DNA of 64,000 nucleotides from Candidatus Chlorobium masyuteum (GCF_011601315.1 NZ_JAAORA010000001.1:674362-738361); one strand, 5' to 3'; shown: positions 8,633 to 23,023, counted from the stretch's first letter. The notes: generated by a model from the sequence alone, not told the origin. Numbers and translations are program-made.

Positions 8633-10330
8633 TTAGATATCGCCGTATTCGGCGGTAATGTCCTTGTTGTTCTTTCTGCTGTAAAACCTGAAATCGTCAC
8701 TTCTCAGGCTCTCATCCGGCTTGACCTGAACAAAGAGCAGGTGCTGCAGAAACCATTTCAGCTCGGTTTTCAGGTCACTGTTCTGCAACGGCTCGACCAC
8801 CGTAGGGCTGACGTAGAGATCAAGCTGCTGAAAATTCAAGGGGTGCTTCAGCGCATACTTTCTCAGCCATCGCTCAATCTGGTTGATGGTGGTGAAGCGA
8901 GCCTGAACCACACCGGTTCCTCCGCATGCGGGGCACTGGTCACCCATGCGCTGCATCAGACTCGGTCGTATTCTCTCGCGGGTAATCTGCATGATGCCGA
9001 AATCCGACATGGGCAGAATATTTGATTTAGCCCGATCGTTACGCAGCTCGGTCTTCATGGAGTCGTAGACCTTTTTGGCATTCTTCTGATCGAGCATGTC
9101 AATAAAATCAACAACAATAATACCGCCGATATCCCGAAGCCGAAGCTGCCGGACAATTTCGCGTGCCGCCTCAAGGTTGGTTTTCAGCGAGTTCTCCTCC
9201 TGTTCCCGCTTTGCTGCATACCGGCCGCTGTTGACATCAACAACAACCATGGCTTCGGTATGCTCGATAATGATATAACCGCCCGACTTCAGCCAGACCT
9301 TGCGGGAAAAGATCGATTCAACATCCTTGGCAATACCGTACCCTTCAAAAAGGGGCAGTTTGCCCTGGTAGAGGCTGACGTTTTTAACCATCTCAGGAGC
9401 TGCCCACTGTATATAGTTCAGCGTCTCCTTGTGAATCACCGATGAATTGGCCACAATTTCCGTAACGTCGGAGGTCAGGGAGTCACGCAGAACACTGGAG
9501 ATGATGGTATCCTCCTTGAATATCAGTTGCGGAGGAGCGGCATCCTGAAGTTTTTCCTCAATCTGGGTCCATTTGGCAAGAAGCTTTTCGAGATCCTGCT
9601 TCAGAAGGGTCTCCTCCTGGTCTTCGGCAACCGTGCGGATAATCGCACCGAATCCTTCCGGCAGCATGGAGCGCACCAGTTTTTTCAGCCTTGACCGCTC
9701 CTTGCGCACAACAACACGACGGGAAACGGCAACCTGCCCGCCGCCAAAGGGCAGGAGCACCATGAAACGACCGGCAATGGTAATATCTGAGGTAAGTCGT
9801 GATCCCTTGCTGCTGATAGGTTCCTTGATAACCTGAACAAGAATGGAGTCATTCGGCTTGAGTTTTCCGGCGATCATCTGGGTATAGGACTGCCGCTTCT
9901 CAGCCTTCTCCTGCTCGTCGCCTGAGGGGCGCTTGCCGCCGCTTCTGGCAGAGGCTTTTACACTCTGATCAGCCGCTGGCTGTACCTGTACCGGAGCCGC
10001 GTTTAACAAGTCATCACTGTCGGCATCCTCTGCGCCGACAACAGCATCATCATCATCATCATCCTCAATCAGCGCACGATAATCCTCACTCGTTGTGCCT
10101 ACATCGGAAAAGTGCAGAAATCCGTCGGACTTCTGTCCGATATCGACAAACGCGGCTTTCAGGCCCTCAACAACCTTGTGAACCCGTCCGAGATAGATAT
10201 CACCGATACTTCTCCGGCTTTCAGGGCGCTCAATAATCAACTCCGCCAGACGGCCCTCCTCAACAAGAGCGACCTGTATCTCATCGCCGGTCTTGTTCAT
10301 CAACAACTGCTTATTCAAACTCTTCTTCAT
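8633..10330 (-). CDS. rng: Ribonuclease G/E family endoribonuclease
   Basis: Single-strand-specific endoribonuclease for rRNA maturation and mRNA decay. The 565-residue length is that of RNase G or a short RNase E without a degradosome scaffold. The N-terminus has the S1-like RNA-binding fold ([36 protein letters not shown]). An acidic, low-complexity insert (about 90-150) with six consecutive Asp interrupts the S1 domain; it is encoded by a (CAT)6 tract on the plus strand at 10045-10062. Catalytic Asp motifs are [11 protein letters not shown] and [11 protein letters not shown], and the zinc-link motif is CPACGGTG. It is the first gene of the rng-dapD-ctpA run. Whether it acts as RNase E or G cannot be told from sequence. 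Confidence 0.93.
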   Translation of the reverse strand: MKKSLNKQLLMNKTGDEIQVALVEEGRLAELIIERPESRRSIGDIYLGRVHKVVEGLKAAFVDIGQKSDGFLHFSDVGTTSEDYRALIEDDDDDDAVVGAEDADSDDLLNAAPVQVQPAADQSVKASARSGGKRPSGDEQEKAEKRQSYTQMIAGKLKPNDSILVQVIKEPISSKGSRLTSDITIAGRFMVLLPFGGGQVAVSRRVVVRKERSRLKKLVRSMLPEGFGAIIRTVAEDQEETLLKQDLEKLLAKWTQIEEKLQDAAPPQLIFKEDTIISSVLRDSLTSDVTEIVANSSVIHKETLNYIQWAAPEMVKNVSLYQGKLPLFEGYGIAKDVESIFSRKVWLKSGGYIIIEHTEAMVVVDVNSGRYAAKREQEENSLKTNLEAAREIVRQLRLRDIGGIIVVDFIDMLDQKNAKKVYDSMKTELRNDRAKSNILPMSDFGIMQITRERIRPSLMQRMGDQCPACGGTGVVQARFTTINQIERWLRKYALKHPLNFQQLDLYVSPTVVEPLQNSDLKTELKWFLQHLLFVQVKPDESLRSDDFRFYSRKNNKDITAEYGDI

Positions 10331-10786
10331 TCGTTAACTCTTTTTATAATGGTAAGAACCAGAGGCGGAACACCTTCTGTAACGCTGTATAAATATTTTT
10401 TTATATCCTCGCCCGGCTATCCCTGAGTCTCCGCCTGATTGCCTTGGGCTTTCAATTAAATCCAGCTCTCCGGAGCTGTACAAGAGACGATATTGCGGAA
10501 TAAACAGATACCCTGAAGCTATCCATCAGGAACGCAGAAAACCCTGCAGGGAACGGGAACTGCAAGCCAGTTGTCAAGATAATAAATTATATAAGGAAAC
10601 AGCAATACCGGCCCGGACAACTCCGGGATGGAAACCGGTGGCGACAAAAAACAGCTGAAATTTCCGCCCTCTTCTTTCAGGGCAAGATCCTGTTGTATAA
10701 CTTCATGATACCCGTTTTTTGAGCATCCGGAAAATGTTGCCGCATATCGTTGTCGACGTATCCGATCATGGTAAAGAATATGCCTG
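10331..10786. other. Divergent intergenic region with several small hairpins
   Basis: The 456 bases lie between rng (minus) and rnhB (plus) and hold no convincing gene. Small perfect stems are visible: CAGCTC/GAGCTG around 10461-10477, a CCCTGCAGGG palindrome near 10541, and CCCGGA-CAAC-TCCGGG at 10612-10627, flanked by CCGG/CCGGT pairs and followed by GCCCT/AGGGC near 10667-10684. A 91-codon minus frame here has no family features. The hairpins could mark a leader or small RNA, but no known RNA consensus (RNase P, tmRNA, SRP RNA) matches. Confidence 0.4.
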
Positions 10787-11404
10787 ATGAACACCTCCTA
10801 TGAATGGCCGCTATGGCAAACCTCCGAATTTGTCTGCGGTATTGATGAAGCGGGACGGGGGCCGCTGGCCGGGCCGGTAGTTGCCGCAGCGGTAGTATTT
10901 CCCCGATGGTTCAATCCGGAAGAGAGCATCCTCGAGAAGCTCGATGATTCCAAAAAACTCTCTGCCAGAGTGAGAGAAGAGCTTGCTCCGGCAATCAAGG
11001 CCGCCGCCCTTTTCTGGGCTGTTACGGAGATCGATCCGGAGATTATTGACCGGATCAATATCTTTCAGGCAACCATGCTTGCCATGAACCGTTCGGTTGA
11101 AACCCTCGGCATGCTGCCGCATCTGCTGCTCGTGGATGGCAACCGTTTCAGGCCTCATCTGCCGATACCGTACGAAGCCATTGTCAAGGGTGATGCCAAG
11201 GTCTTCTCCATTGCGGCAGCATCCGTGCTTGCCAAAACCCGAAGGGATGAGATCATGACAGCGTGCAGCAGAAGCTGGCCCGAATATGGCTTTGATCGCC
11301 ACTTCGGCTATGCAACCGCCGAACATGTTCGGGCAATCCGGCAGTACGGGCGATGCCCTCTGCACAGAGTAAGCTTCAGGCTGAAAGAACTGGGAGAAAA
11401 ATAG
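10787..11404 (+). CDS. rnhB: Ribonuclease HII
   Basis: Removes RNA from RNA-DNA hybrids and initiates ribonucleotide excision repair. The 205-residue protein shows the type 2 RNase H motifs in order: [20 protein letters not shown] (catalytic Asp-Glu, about 17-36), [16 protein letters not shown] with the third acidic residue, and [23 protein letters not shown]. The ATG at 10787 precedes the first motif by about 15 residues, normal for the family; the ribosome-binding site is poor. yraN follows after eight bases in the same direction. Confidence 0.96.
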   Translation: MNTSYEWPLWQTSEFVCGIDEAGRGPLAGPVVAAAVVFPRWFNPEESILEKLDDSKKLSARVREELAPAIKAAALFWAVTEIDPEIIDRINIFQATMLAMNRSVETLGMLPHLLLVDGNRFRPHLPIPYEAIVKGDAKVFSIAAASVLAKTRRDEIMTACSRSWPEYGFDRHFGYATAEHVRAIRQYGRCPLHRVSFRLKELGEK

Positions 11405-11412
11405 CGACAGCC

Positions 11413-11793
11413 ATGCACGATCCGCACCAGCTCGGACAACAGGGTGAGCAGCTCGCCGCCGACTTCCTTGAAAAAAAGGGGTACCGGATCATTTCACGAA
11501 ATTACCGCTATCACCGCAATGAGATTGATATCATTGCCCGATATAAAAGAACGCTCTGTTTTATAGAGGTGAAAACCCGCTCCTCAACCGAAAAAGGTCA
11601 TCCGGCAGAAGCCGTAACACCCGGGAAACAGAAGGAGATCATCAAGGCTGCCCGCGCATACCTTGCATTCTGCGTTCATGAAGAGTGTGACTGCCGGTTC
11701 GATGTTATCGCAATTCTGATAGAGAGCATGCATGAAAGCGGAATCGACAGGTTTACTGTCGAGCATTTTGAGGATGCATTCTGGGCCGATTGA
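11413..11793 (+). CDS. yraN: YraN family (UPF0102) nuclease-like protein
   Basis: Small protein of 126 residues with the restriction-endonuclease-like fold of the YraN/UPF0102 family: [45 protein letters not shown] and [18 protein letters not shown]. The E...D...ExK arrangement (EIDII, FIEVK) fits a nuclease active site. Its function is not settled; linkage to rnhB is common in bacteria and suggests nucleic-acid processing. An upstream ATG inside rnhB (11353) would add 20 residues that do not belong to the family, so I prefer the ATG at 11413 just after the rnhB stop. Confidence 0.9.
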   Translation: MHDPHQLGQQGEQLAADFLEKKGYRIISRNYRYHRNEIDIIARYKRTLCFIEVKTRSSTEKGHPAEAVTPGKQKEIIKAARAYLAFCVHEECDCRFDVIAILIESMHESGIDRFTVEHFEDAFWAD

Positions 11794-11810
11794 TCAACAT
11801 GAAAGATCAA

Positions 11811-11858
11811 CGCTGTTTATTTGTTCCGAAACCCGATTACTGCGGTTGGCGGTGCTCG
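11811..11858 (+). repeat. Fragment of the dispersed palindromic element found at 35.3 kb
   Basis: These 48 bases between yraN and gyrB match 35327-35374 at 43 of 48 positions without gaps, sharing the TTTATTTGTTCCGAAAC and CGATTACTGCG blocks and the GGTGCTCG end. Similarity stops abruptly after GGTGCTCG, so this is the left part of the element only. Two fuller copies abut each other at 35324-35597. Confidence 0.75.
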
Positions 11859-11875
11859 AAAGACAAGCATAATGA

Positions 11876-15187
<3,312 letters not shown>

Positions 15188-15274
15188 TACAATGATCCTG
15201 ACTTATAAATATTGTTCAGACACCGAAACAGTAACATAACTAGCGTATCCGTAAATCGGAAAAGGCAAACAGAC

Positions 15275-16210
15275 TCAGGAAACCTTGCTGCCTCTCAGAT
15301 GCACAGGGGTTTTAGATAATCTGAGCCAGTCAAAAACAAGCGGTGCAGCAACAAAGATCGAAGAGTAGGTTCCGATAAGAATGCCGCAAAAAACAGCAAA
15401 AGCAAAGCCCCTGATGGCCGGACCGGCAAAGATAAAGAGAACAAAAACAGAGAGCAGAACGGTTCCTGAGGTAATAATCGTACGGCTCAGCGTCTGGTTC
15501 ATGCTTTCATTGAATATTCTTTCATAGTCCGCCGGTTTCTGACCGCGAATCCGCTCCCGGATACGATCATAGACAACAACGGTATCGGTAATCGAGTAAC
15601 CGGCAATGGTAAGAAATGCAGCAATGATGCTCTGGTCCATCTCAAGCGGCATAAAATCAAACAGCCCGCCCAAGAGACTGAAGAGACCGAGAACTGAAAG
15701 AATGTCATGGAATATGGCAATCACCCCGGCGGTTGCAAATTTTATCTCAAAACGGATACCGACATAGAGCAAAATTGCAATGAGCGAAGCCAGCAGTGCT
15801 TTCAATGCTGACCATTTCAGGTCGGAGGCAATACTTGGGCCAACGGCATCAATACGGACAATTTCATGCGGATTATTCTTGAGCCGGGCATCAAAAGCGC
15901 CCGAAACAAGGGATTTCAGTTCATTGGTCTCTCCGCTGAACACGGTACTGAACAGAAACGAGCGATCAAGACCATACTGCTTGAGCGATCCGGAAATACC
16001 TGCCTCATCAAGCACAGCACGAACCGCACTGACATCAATATTTTTATCAAAACGGATCAGTACCTCCGATCCGCCCCGGAAGTCAATACCGTAATTCAGC
16101 CCTTTTACCGCAAGGGAGATCAGGCCGGACGCAAGCAGAATCAGTGAAAAACCGTAGGCAATTTTACGGAATCCTATAAAATCAAAGTTTGTCTTGTGAA
16201 AAATCCTCAT
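15275..16210 (-). CDS. secF: Protein translocase subunit SecF
   Basis: Membrane component of the SecDF complex, an RND-family machine that uses the proton gradient to pull secreted proteins across the membrane. The 311-residue protein starts with a transmembrane helix, then the SecF signature GLNYGIDFRGGSEVLIRFDK, a short periplasmic domain and five further membrane segments with SIIAAFLTIAGYSITDTVVVYDRIRE and NQTLSRTIITSGTVLLSVF. It lies 19 bases downstream of secD, so the two form an operon on the minus strand. Confidence 0.96.
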   Translation of the reverse strand: MRIFHKTNFDFIGFRKIAYGFSLILLASGLISLAVKGLNYGIDFRGGSEVLIRFDKNIDVSAVRAVLDEAGISGSLKQYGLDRSFLFSTVFSGETNELKSLVSGAFDARLKNNPHEIVRIDAVGPSIASDLKWSALKALLASLIAILLYVGIRFEIKFATAGVIAIFHDILSVLGLFSLLGGLFDFMPLEMDQSIIAAFLTIAGYSITDTVVVYDRIRERIRGQKPADYERIFNESMNQTLSRTIITSGTVLLSVFVLFIFAGPAIRGFAFAVFCGILIGTYSSIFVAAPLVFDWLRLSKTPVHLRGSKVS

Positions 16211-16229
16211 TGGTCATACATCTTGAAAA

Positions 16230-18113
16230 TTAACCGAAACTTTTTTCAGACAAAAGGTTCTTGCCCATGAGAAACGAAAAGATCTCTTTTGTCACAACTA
16301 TCGAGGTAAACAGGCTCGCTGCCGTACCGATCATAAGTGTAAGGGCAAAACCCTGTATAGGCCCGATACCATAGGTATAGAGCAGAAATGCTGCAACCAT
16401 TGTGGTAACATGTGAGTCAAGAATCGAGGAGAATGCCCGATCATAACCCAACTCTATGGAGGAGGTCAACCCCTTGGAGGCATCAAGTTCCTCTCTGATT
16501 CGCTCATAGATCAGAACATTGGCATCCACTGCCATCCCGATGGTCAGGACTATACCTGCGATACCCGGCAGCGAGAGCGAGGCACTGAAACCTGCCAGTA
16601 CCGAAAGCACGATGAGAATATTAAGAACAAGCGCTATATCGGCGGCAATACCTGCTTTTTTATAGTAGAGCAGCATAAATACGGATACTGCCAGAAATGA
16701 CCAGGAGAGGGAGAGCATCCCGGCTCGAATGTAATCAGCACCAAGAGACGGCCCTACGGTACGCTCCTCAATAATTCTGACCGGGGCGGGAAGAGCGCCG
16801 GCCTTCAGCACAATTTCCAGATCCTTTGCCTCCTCCAGACTCTCAATACCGTTAATGACGGAGTTCCCTCCGGGAATCTTTGACTGCACAACGGGAGCGC
16901 TGTAAACCGCACCATCAAGCACTATAGCAATACGCTTTCCGATATTTGCGCCGGTAATGCGTGCCCATTTCGACGTCCCCTCAGAGTTCATCGACATCGT
17001 CACCTCCGGCTGTACACCTTCTGAGCCGAATGTTGCCTTGGCTTCGGTTATGACCCCGCCGGTAAGTTCAGGGCTTTTTTTGACAAGGTAGACCGAGTAG
17101 AGCTTCTCTCCGCTCGGACCGACATCAGGCTTGGCGGCAAGAAGCAGCTCGGTATCCAGAGGAAGCAGGGCCTGGATATCGCTTCGCTTGAGCAGGGAAA
17201 GCACGAACTCTTTTGACTGTTCCGAAGTGTATGCGTTACCGTTTTCAGAAACGCCGACTACATTATAAAGCGGTTTTGCTGCGTTTTGATTTGCCGCAGT
17301 GGCCGGAGCCGCAGGTGCCGCTCCGGCAGGTGATCCGGGTACCGGCAATGATGCTGATAATGGCTTTGATGCCGAGGAGTCAGAAACGGCTGCCGGTGGT
17401 GCGGTACCGTTCTGGACAAGATAGGTATTGATCCGGTCAAGCGTTCTGACAAGAACCTCAGGATCCCTCAAAAGCCTGAACTCAAGCTTCGCCGTACCCT
17501 TAAGCAGGTTTCTTACCCTGTTTTGATCAGAAATACCCGGAAGCTCTATGATGATTTTTCTGCTCCCCTGGGTGGTAATGACCGGTTCGGCTACACCATA
17601 CTGGTCAATTCGGTTTCTGATGATCTCCTTGGCTCGACTCAGGGCATCATCGGACTCCTTTTCAAGCTTCGAAATAATCTCCCGGTCACTGTTGCGTATA
17701 TCATAAAAATAGCGGCTCAGTCGAATGTTCTCGATTTTGAACTCGGCTACGATCAGTTCAAGCACACTCGCATCGCTTTTCGCGGCCTTTGCTCTTACCG
17801 AATTCATGATCTCGGTAAACTTTGCATCCTTGTTCCACGCTTTCTGCTCAAAGAGATCAATCTGGTCAACTTCCATAACCAGATGCATTCCCCCTCTGAG
17901 ATCGAGACCAAGTTTAAGACTCTTTTTCCGTGCATTTTCAAGCTCTTCACGGTGACTCAGCGCATATTTGAGACTATCCTGAGCCGATCTATAACTGTTA
18001 AGCTGCCGGGAAAGGGAGTAGTCACTCCAGGTAGGCCATAATGACCAAACCGCAACAAGAGTGACCAGAGCAATCAGAAGAAGATTAAAACGTTTATTTT
18101 TCATTGATGACAT
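16230..18113 (-). CDS. secD: Protein translocase subunit SecD
   Basis: Larger SecDF subunit, 627 residues. It has an N-terminal transmembrane helix, the SecD motif [18 protein letters not shown] (about 65-83), the P1 periplasmic domain containing [27 protein letters not shown] (a 27-residue stretch beginning near 190, named here by its ends RIDQYGV and IELPGI), a Pro/Ala-rich linker (about 245-275), and the C-terminal RND membrane domain with [18 protein letters not shown] and [17 protein letters not shown]. The Pro/Ala-rich linker is longer than in many homologues. It is the promoter-proximal gene of secD-secF; its promoter must lie in the 583-base gap before mnmG. Confidence 0.96.
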   Translation of the reverse strand: MSSMKNKRFNLLLIALVTLVAVWSLWPTWSDYSLSRQLNSYRSAQDSLKYALSHREELENARKKSLKLGLDLRGGMHLVMEVDQIDLFEQKAWNKDAKFTEIMNSVRAKAAKSDASVLELIVAEFKIENIRLSRYFYDIRNSDREIISKLEKESDDALSRAKEIIRNRIDQYGVAEPVITTQGSRKIIIELPGISDQNRVRNLLKGTAKLEFRLLRDPEVLVRTLDRINTYLVQNGTAPPAAVSDSSASKPLSASLPVPGSPAGAAPAAPATAANQNAAKPLYNVVGVSENGNAYTSEQSKEFVLSLLKRSDIQALLPLDTELLLAAKPDVGPSGEKLYSVYLVKKSPELTGGVITEAKATFGSEGVQPEVTMSMNSEGTSKWARITGANIGKRIAIVLDGAVYSAPVVQSKIPGGNSVINGIESLEEAKDLEIVLKAGALPAPVRIIEERTVGPSLGADYIRAGMLSLSWSFLAVSVFMLLYYKKAGIAADIALVLNILIVLSVLAGFSASLSLPGIAGIVLTIGMAVDANVLIYERIREELDASKGLTSSIELGYDRAFSSILDSHVTTMVAAFLLYTYGIGPIQGFALTLMIGTAASLFTSIVVTKEIFSFLMGKNLLSEKSFG

Positions 18114-18696
18114 CGCTTTGCGCTCAGAAGAAATAATTCAGCCAATATATAAAATGGGGTATTGATTAGCTAACAATCTGCTCGGGGCCCATAACAGGTA
18201 CCTATCGGCGTTTCCCCCGGTTTTTACCGACGCTATGGCTCTTATTCGTTAATCATCTACTACCCCTCATCCCGCAAGCCTGCCGAATCAACAGAATACC
18301 CCTCCATATCTTCAGCGGAATACAAAAAAACCAGCCCTTACGTATAGATATAACCCTCCTCCAGGAGCGGATCCATGACTAAACAGCGTGATTGCGTGCG
18401 CTCCAGCAGATAAGCTGAAATCATTCGATTGTTTTTATTACCATAAGAGGACATTTTAGTCCCTATTGCCCTTGCGGTGACCGCGATAACGGCTATAATC
18501 AAACAGTGCTTGCCGAAAACACTTTTACTTTACTTTTACTCTGCTTGCCGGATATCTCCGGTCAGTCGGCAGCGGCGGCCCTGCTGGGCGCGCCTGTAGC
18601 CATTCCTGTACGGCAGATCCCCTTAAATATGCGTATCTTGAGCAGGGAATAAACAAACAGCAACCAAAATGTTTCACGTGAAACAATCCTCAAAAC
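18114..18696. other. Long divergent intergenic region between secD and mnmG
   Basis: The 583 bases separate leftward secD from rightward mnmG, hold one parS site just before mnmG, and contain no reading frame with coding character. The right half has short GC-rich stretches (around 18546-18610: GGATATCTCCGG, GGGCGCGCC). I found no tRNA, no match to SRP RNA, tmRNA or RNase P RNA motifs, and no DnaA-box cluster. Its length is unusual for this otherwise dense region. Confidence 0.5.
18670..18685. other. parS: parS centromere-like site (left of mnmG)
   Basis: TGTTTCACGTGAAACA is a perfect 16-base palindrome identical to the canonical bacterial parS consensus bound by ParB/Spo0J. It lies 11 bases before the mnmG start codon. 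Together with the identical site after mnmG it brackets that gene. ParB spreads from such sites to organise and segregate the origin region. No parA or parB gene is in this window. Confidence 0.93.
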
Positions 18697-20562
18697 ATGT
18701 ATGATATTATCGTTGCGGGGGCCGGCCATGCAGGCTGCGAAGCTGCGCTTGCCGCGGCGAGGTCCGGATGCTCATGCCTGCTCATAACGACAGACCTCTC
18801 GTCGATTGCAAGAATGTCCTGCAATCCCGCCATAGGTGGCGTAGCCAAGGGTCAGATCACAAGAGAGATTGACGCTCTTGGCGGAGAGATGGCCAGAGCT
18901 ATAGACGCAAACGGGATCCAGTTCAGAATGCTTAACCGCAGCAAGGGGCCTGCCATGCACTCGCCAAGAGCGCAGGCAGACAAGGCGATGTACTCCCTCT
19001 ATATGCGCAAAGTTATTGAGCGCGAGACCAATATCGACCTGCTGCAGGACACCGTAGTAGGAATCGAATCACATGAAGGCGTCTTTCAGGGAGCAAGAAT
19101 CTCTTCCGGAAAAGTCATTGCGGGAGGCGCCGCAATTCTCTGCTGCGGAACATTTCTTAACGGCCTCATCCATATAGGAATGAACCATTATGACGGAGGG
19201 AGAACAACGGCAGAGCCTCCGGTTCGCGGATTAACCGAGGATCTTTTGCGTCTCGGCTTTATGGCAGGCCGACTGAAAACCGGAACACCCCCAAGAATTG
19301 ACGCGCGCAGTGTAGATTACTCCCGGGTGGAGAGCCAACAGGGGGATGCGGAGCCATCGGCATTCTCGTTCAGCAAATCACTTGACCTCAATCGACGACA
19401 GGTAAGCTGTTACATCACCAAAACAACGCCTCAAACTCATGAGATTCTGAAAAAAGGGTTCAGCCGCTCCCCGCTCTTTACCGGAAAAGTTCAGGGCATC
19501 GGCCCGAGATACTGCCCGTCTGTAGAAGACAAGATTTGCCGCTTCCCTGATAAAGAGAGCCACCATATATTTCTTGAGCCCGAAGGGATTGACACCAATG
19601 AGATGTACGTGAATGGATTTTCGACGTCACTGCCGGAAGATATTCAGGAAGAGGGGTTGCGTTCCATACCAGGCTTGTGCAATGCAAAAGTTATCCGGCC
19701 GGGATACGCAATTGAATATGACTATTTCTTCCCGTACCAGATAAAGGGTACGCTGGAAACCAAACTCATAGAAAACCTCTACTTTGCCGGGCAGATCAAC
19801 GGGACATCAGGATACGAGGAGGCTGCCGCCCAGGGATTAATGGCCGGCATAAACGCTTCATTGAAAGCAAGATCCCGACCACCTATCAATCTCAGGCGCT
19901 CAGAGGCCTATATCGGCGTCCTGATTGATGATATCATCACAAAAGAGACGCTCGAGCCCTACAGAATGTTTACCTCTTCTGCTGAACATCGCCTCCACCT
20001 TCGCCATGATAATGCGGATGTGCGCCTTGTGACCTTTGGATATGAAGCGGGACTTGTTCAGCATGAAACCTATCATCAGTGCCTTTCTAAAATAGAGAAG
20101 ATTAATCATCTTAAGGCATTATGTGCAAACACAAGACTGCAGCCCGAAGAGATAAACCGCATACTGGCAAAATCAGGCTATGCCCCTGTAGAGATCGGCC
20201 AGCATGTGGCATCACTGCTGAAAAGGCCAGGAATCACCCTTGAGCTGATTCTTGCTGAATCAGAAGCATTTCGAAACAGTGTTCATCAGATAACCATTGA
20301 CCGCTCAATCTATGAACAGGTTGATATTGACCTTAAGTATGAAGGCTATCTTAAACGTGACCTTCTGATGGCTGAAAAGATCTCAAGACTGGAATCACTC
20401 AGGATACCGCCCCAGTTCAAATATGACGGGATATCCGGGCTTTCAAACGAAGGAAAAGAGAAGCTGAAAAAACACAAGCCCGAAACAATTGGAGTCGCCT
20501 CACGAATACCGGGCGTTTCCCCTTCAGATATTTCAGTTCTTACCGTTCGCCTTGGACGTTAA
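18697..20562 (+). CDS. mnmG: tRNA uridine-5-carboxymethylaminomethyl modification enzyme MnmG (GidA)
   Basis: FAD-dependent enzyme that with MnmE installs carboxymethylaminomethyl at the wobble U34 of tRNAs. The 621-residue protein begins with the FAD-binding motif [20 protein letters not shown], then [19 protein letters not shown] and HSPRAQADK (family signatures), [11 protein letters not shown], and the tail region [20 protein letters not shown]. Both ends of the gene carry a parS site. mnmG close to the origin is common in bacteria. The ATG at 18697 gives the expected N-terminus directly before the FAD motif. Confidence 0.97.
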   Translation: MYDIIVAGAGHAGCEAALAAARSGCSCLLITTDLSSIARMSCNPAIGGVAKGQITREIDALGGEMARAIDANGIQFRMLNRSKGPAMHSPRAQADKAMYSLYMRKVIERETNIDLLQDTVVGIESHEGVFQGARISSGKVIAGGAAILCCGTFLNGLIHIGMNHYDGGRTTAEPPVRGLTEDLLRLGFMAGRLKTGTPPRIDARSVDYSRVESQQGDAEPSAFSFSKSLDLNRRQVSCYITKTTPQTHEILKKGFSRSPLFTGKVQGIGPRYCPSVEDKICRFPDKESHHIFLEPEGIDTNEMYVNGFSTSLPEDIQEEGLRSIPGLCNAKVIRPGYAIEYDYFFPYQIKGTLETKLIENLYFAGQINGTSGYEEAAAQGLMAGINASLKARSRPPINLRRSEAYIGVLIDDIITKETLEPYRMFTSSAEHRLHLRHDNADVRLVTFGYEAGLVQHETYHQCLSKIEKINHLKALCANTRLQPEEINRILAKSGYAPVEIGQHVASLLKRPGITLELILAESEAFRNSVHQITIDRSIYEQVDIDLKYEGYLKRDLLMAEKISRLESLRIPPQFKYDGISGLSNEGKEKLKKHKPETIGVASRIPGVSPSDISVLTVRLGR

Positions 20563-20573
20563 GCGAGCCATAT

Positions 20574-20589
20574 TGTTTCACGTGAAACA
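20574..20589. other. parS: parS centromere-like site (right of mnmG)
   Basis: A second perfect TGTTTCACGTGAAACA palindrome, identical to the copy at 18670, 11 bases after the mnmG stop and 40 bases before polB. The two copies are 1,904 bases apart centre to centre and about 9 kb from the predicted origin. Confidence 0.93.
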
Positions 20590-20629
20590 CCATTTATAGT
20601 ATCAGGCCTGATATTCATATTTTTATTCC

Positions 20630-23023
20630 ATGGAAAGTATAATCGGTGACATTGTCAATAATGATCTGCTGTTCGGTAAAGATAAAGAGCAGGGGATAGT
20701 TGGCGCATACCAGCTGAGCGACACACAAATAAGAGTATTCAATCGTAATGGCGGCTCGGTAACACACCATGACGATACGTTTTTCCCCTATTTTTTTCTC
20801 TCTGACAGCTCCCTGCTTGAGGGGTTTGTTCCCGAGTGTGACGAAAAGTTCTGGCTGGTAAAACTCGGCGGCTCGAACTACTATCAATATCTTGCCATAT
20901 TCAAAAGCTGGCGAAACTATCGCGGGGCTCTTGACTCTTTAAGCAACAGACGTTTTGGCGAGAGTGCCGATCAAGGTATCCAGAGTCCGGCAGTTGAGAA
21001 CAGTTCACACATATATAATAAAGGCGATGCCGTCACTCAGTATTTTCTTCAGAGCGGCAAAACCCTCTTCAAGGGTATGATCTTTGATGATCTCTACCGT
21101 ATGCAGCTTGATATTGAAACGAATTACAATCCCGAAAAGCGTGATGGCGCGGCAAACGGGATCGGTTCTGATGAGATCATTATTATCTCTTTTTGTGATA
21201 ATCGTGGATGGGAGGCTGTTCTCCATTCAAAAAAGAGCTCTGAACGGGAGCTGCTTAAAGCGGCAGTGGCACTTATAGGTGAAAAAGATCCTGATGTTAT
21301 CGAGGGGCACAACATATTCAGCTTTGATCTTCCCTATCTGCAGCGCAGATGCGAAAAATATGGTATTCCTTTTTCGATAGGGAGAAACAACCTTCAGCCT
21401 AAAACATACCCGTCAAGCATACGTTTCGCTGAACGGAGTATTGATTACACCTTTTATGATATCCCCGGGAGGCATGTTATTGATACTCTTTTCCTGGTGC
21501 AGAGTTACGATATCTCGAAGCGCTCCATGCAGAGCTACGGTCTGAAAGCCGTGGCTAAACATTTTGGTTTTGCTTCACCCGACAGAACCTACGTTGACTA
21601 CAAGGATATAGCCGCGCTTTGGGAAAATAATCATGCAAAACTTCTTGCCTATGCGCTTGATGATGTTCGCGAAACAAGGGCTCTCTCCTCTTTACTTTCT
21701 GCCAGCAATTTTTATCTCTCACAAATGCTGCCGTATACCTATGCAATGACCGCCCGCATAGGCCAGGCTGCGAAGATCGAGGTTCTTCTGGTCCGCGAAT
21801 ACCTCCGCCTTAAACACTCTATCCCCAGGCCCACTGCCGGTCAACAGCACTCCGGAGGATATACCGAAGTCTTCCTGAAAGGGATTCTCGGCCCTATTGT
21901 CTATGCTGATGTTGAGTCACTCTACCCCTCTATCATGCTCTCTTACGATATATGTCCAAAAAGTGATGAATTGAAGGTCTTTCCGGGTGTGCTCAATGAT
22001 CTGAAGGAGCTGCGTTTCAAGGCTAAAGATCGATCACTCAAAGAAAAAGAGTGCGGAAACAAATCGCTTGCCGATAATTTTGATGCCATGCAAAGCTCAT
22101 TCAAAATAGTTATCAATGCCATGTACGGCTATCTTGGTTTCAGCGGAGGGATATTCAATGATTTTGCAGAAGCGGACAGAGTGACATCAACCGGACAGAG
22201 TATTGCAAAAAAAATGATTGTCGAGTTTGAAGCCAGAGGATGCCGTGTTATTGAGGTTGATACGGATGGTATTCTGTTTATTCCACCACCTGAAGTGATA
22301 CGTGAAACTGATGAAAGATTGCTTGTCAGCGAAGTTTCTGCGCTTATGCCGGAAGGCATTAAAATAGGGTTTGACGGGCGATACAGAAAGATGATCTCCT
22401 ACATGAAAAAAAATTATGCGCTGCTCAGCTATGAGAACGTCATGATTCTGAAAGGATCTTCGCTTACAAGCAGAAGCGGCGAGAAGTTCGGGCGTGATTT
22501 TGTCCGCAGAGGCTTTGAAAAGCTTCTCAGCGAAGATATTGAAGGGCTTCACAATCTTTTCACCGAGTACCGGAATAAAATTCTAAACCATGAACTTGAT
22601 GTTTCCGAGTTTACAAAAACAGAATCGCTGAAAAGCACCGTTGAACAATACGCCGAAGATGTGAAATCAGGCAAACGTTCAAAGGCAATAACCTATGAAA
22701 TCGCTATCAAGAAAGGCCTTCGGGTAACAAAAGGGGACCGGATCACCTACTATATCTCCGGAACAGGAGCGGGCAGTGCCTCGTATGAGAAAGGCAAGCT
22801 CTCCACGGAATGGAAAAAAGAGAATCCTGACGAGAACACGCACTTCTATCTTAAACGACTTGATGAACACTGCCAGAAATTTCTTCCTTTTTTCAAGCCG
22901 CAGGATTTCAGCATGCTTTTTTCTGATGATACGCTCTTTTCATTTTCTGCCGATGGGATTGAGCTGATAAGGGATATCCGCCATACCGAGAGCTACAACC
23001 CAGGGAGTGATCTTGCTTTATGA
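20630..23023 (+). CDS. polB: Family B DNA polymerase
   Basis: DNA polymerase of 797 residues with both activities of the family. Proofreading exonuclease motifs: [10 protein letters not shown] (Asp161/Glu163), [18 protein letters not shown] and [16 protein letters not shown]. Polymerase motifs: A is [14 protein letters not shown] (Asp427), B is [13 protein letters not shown], and C is EVDTDGILF (Asp544/Asp546) in place of the usual YGDTDS. Both metal-binding Asp of motif C are kept. By family knowledge bacterial B-type polymerases act in repair or lesion bypass (Pol II); which role holds here is unknown. The first 130 residues do not resemble the E. coli enzyme. It stands between parS and a flavodiiron gene. 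Confidence 0.92.
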   Translation: MESIIGDIVNNDLLFGKDKEQGIVGAYQLSDTQIRVFNRNGGSVTHHDDTFFPYFFLSDSSLLEGFVPECDEKFWLVKLGGSNYYQYLAIFKSWRNYRGALDSLSNRRFGESADQGIQSPAVENSSHIYNKGDAVTQYFLQSGKTLFKGMIFDDLYRMQLDIETNYNPEKRDGAANGIGSDEIIIISFCDNRGWEAVLHSKKSSERELLKAAVALIGEKDPDVIEGHNIFSFDLPYLQRRCEKYGIPFSIGRNNLQPKTYPSSIRFAERSIDYTFYDIPGRHVIDTLFLVQSYDISKRSMQSYGLKAVAKHFGFASPDRTYVDYKDIAALWENNHAKLLAYALDDVRETRALSSLLSASNFYLSQMLPYTYAMTARIGQAAKIEVLLVREYLRLKHSIPRPTAGQQHSGGYTEVFLKGILGPIVYADVESLYPSIMLSYDICPKSDELKVFPGVLNDLKELRFKAKDRSLKEKECGNKSLADNFDAMQSSFKIVINAMYGYLGFSGGIFNDFAEADRVTSTGQSIAKKMIVEFEARGCRVIEVDTDGILFIPPPEVIRETDERLLVSEVSALMPEGIKIGFDGRYRKMISYMKKNYALLSYENVMILKGSSLTSRSGEKFGRDFVRRGFEKLLSEDIEGLHNLFTEYRNKILNHELDVSEFTKTESLKSTVEQYAEDVKSGKRSKAITYEIAIKKGLRVTKGDRITYYISGTGAGSASYEKGKLSTEWKKENPDENTHFYLKRLDEHCQKFLPFFKPQDFSMLFSDDTLFSFSADGIELIRDIRHTESYNPGSDLAL

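Noticed and set aside
10595-10650. RNase P RNA, tmRNA or SRP RNA in the rng-rnhB gap
   Set aside because: The GGATGGAAACCGG stretch recalls parts of RNase P RNA, but the universal motifs (GAGGAAAGTCC and the pairing partner) are absent.
10519-10794. 91-codon minus-strand frame between rng and rnhB
   Set aside because: No family features, odd composition, and it overlaps hairpins and the rnhB start.
20615-20887. 90-codon minus-strand frame at the start of polB
   Set aside because: Antisense to the polymerase N-terminus, no domain and no supporting ribosome-binding site.
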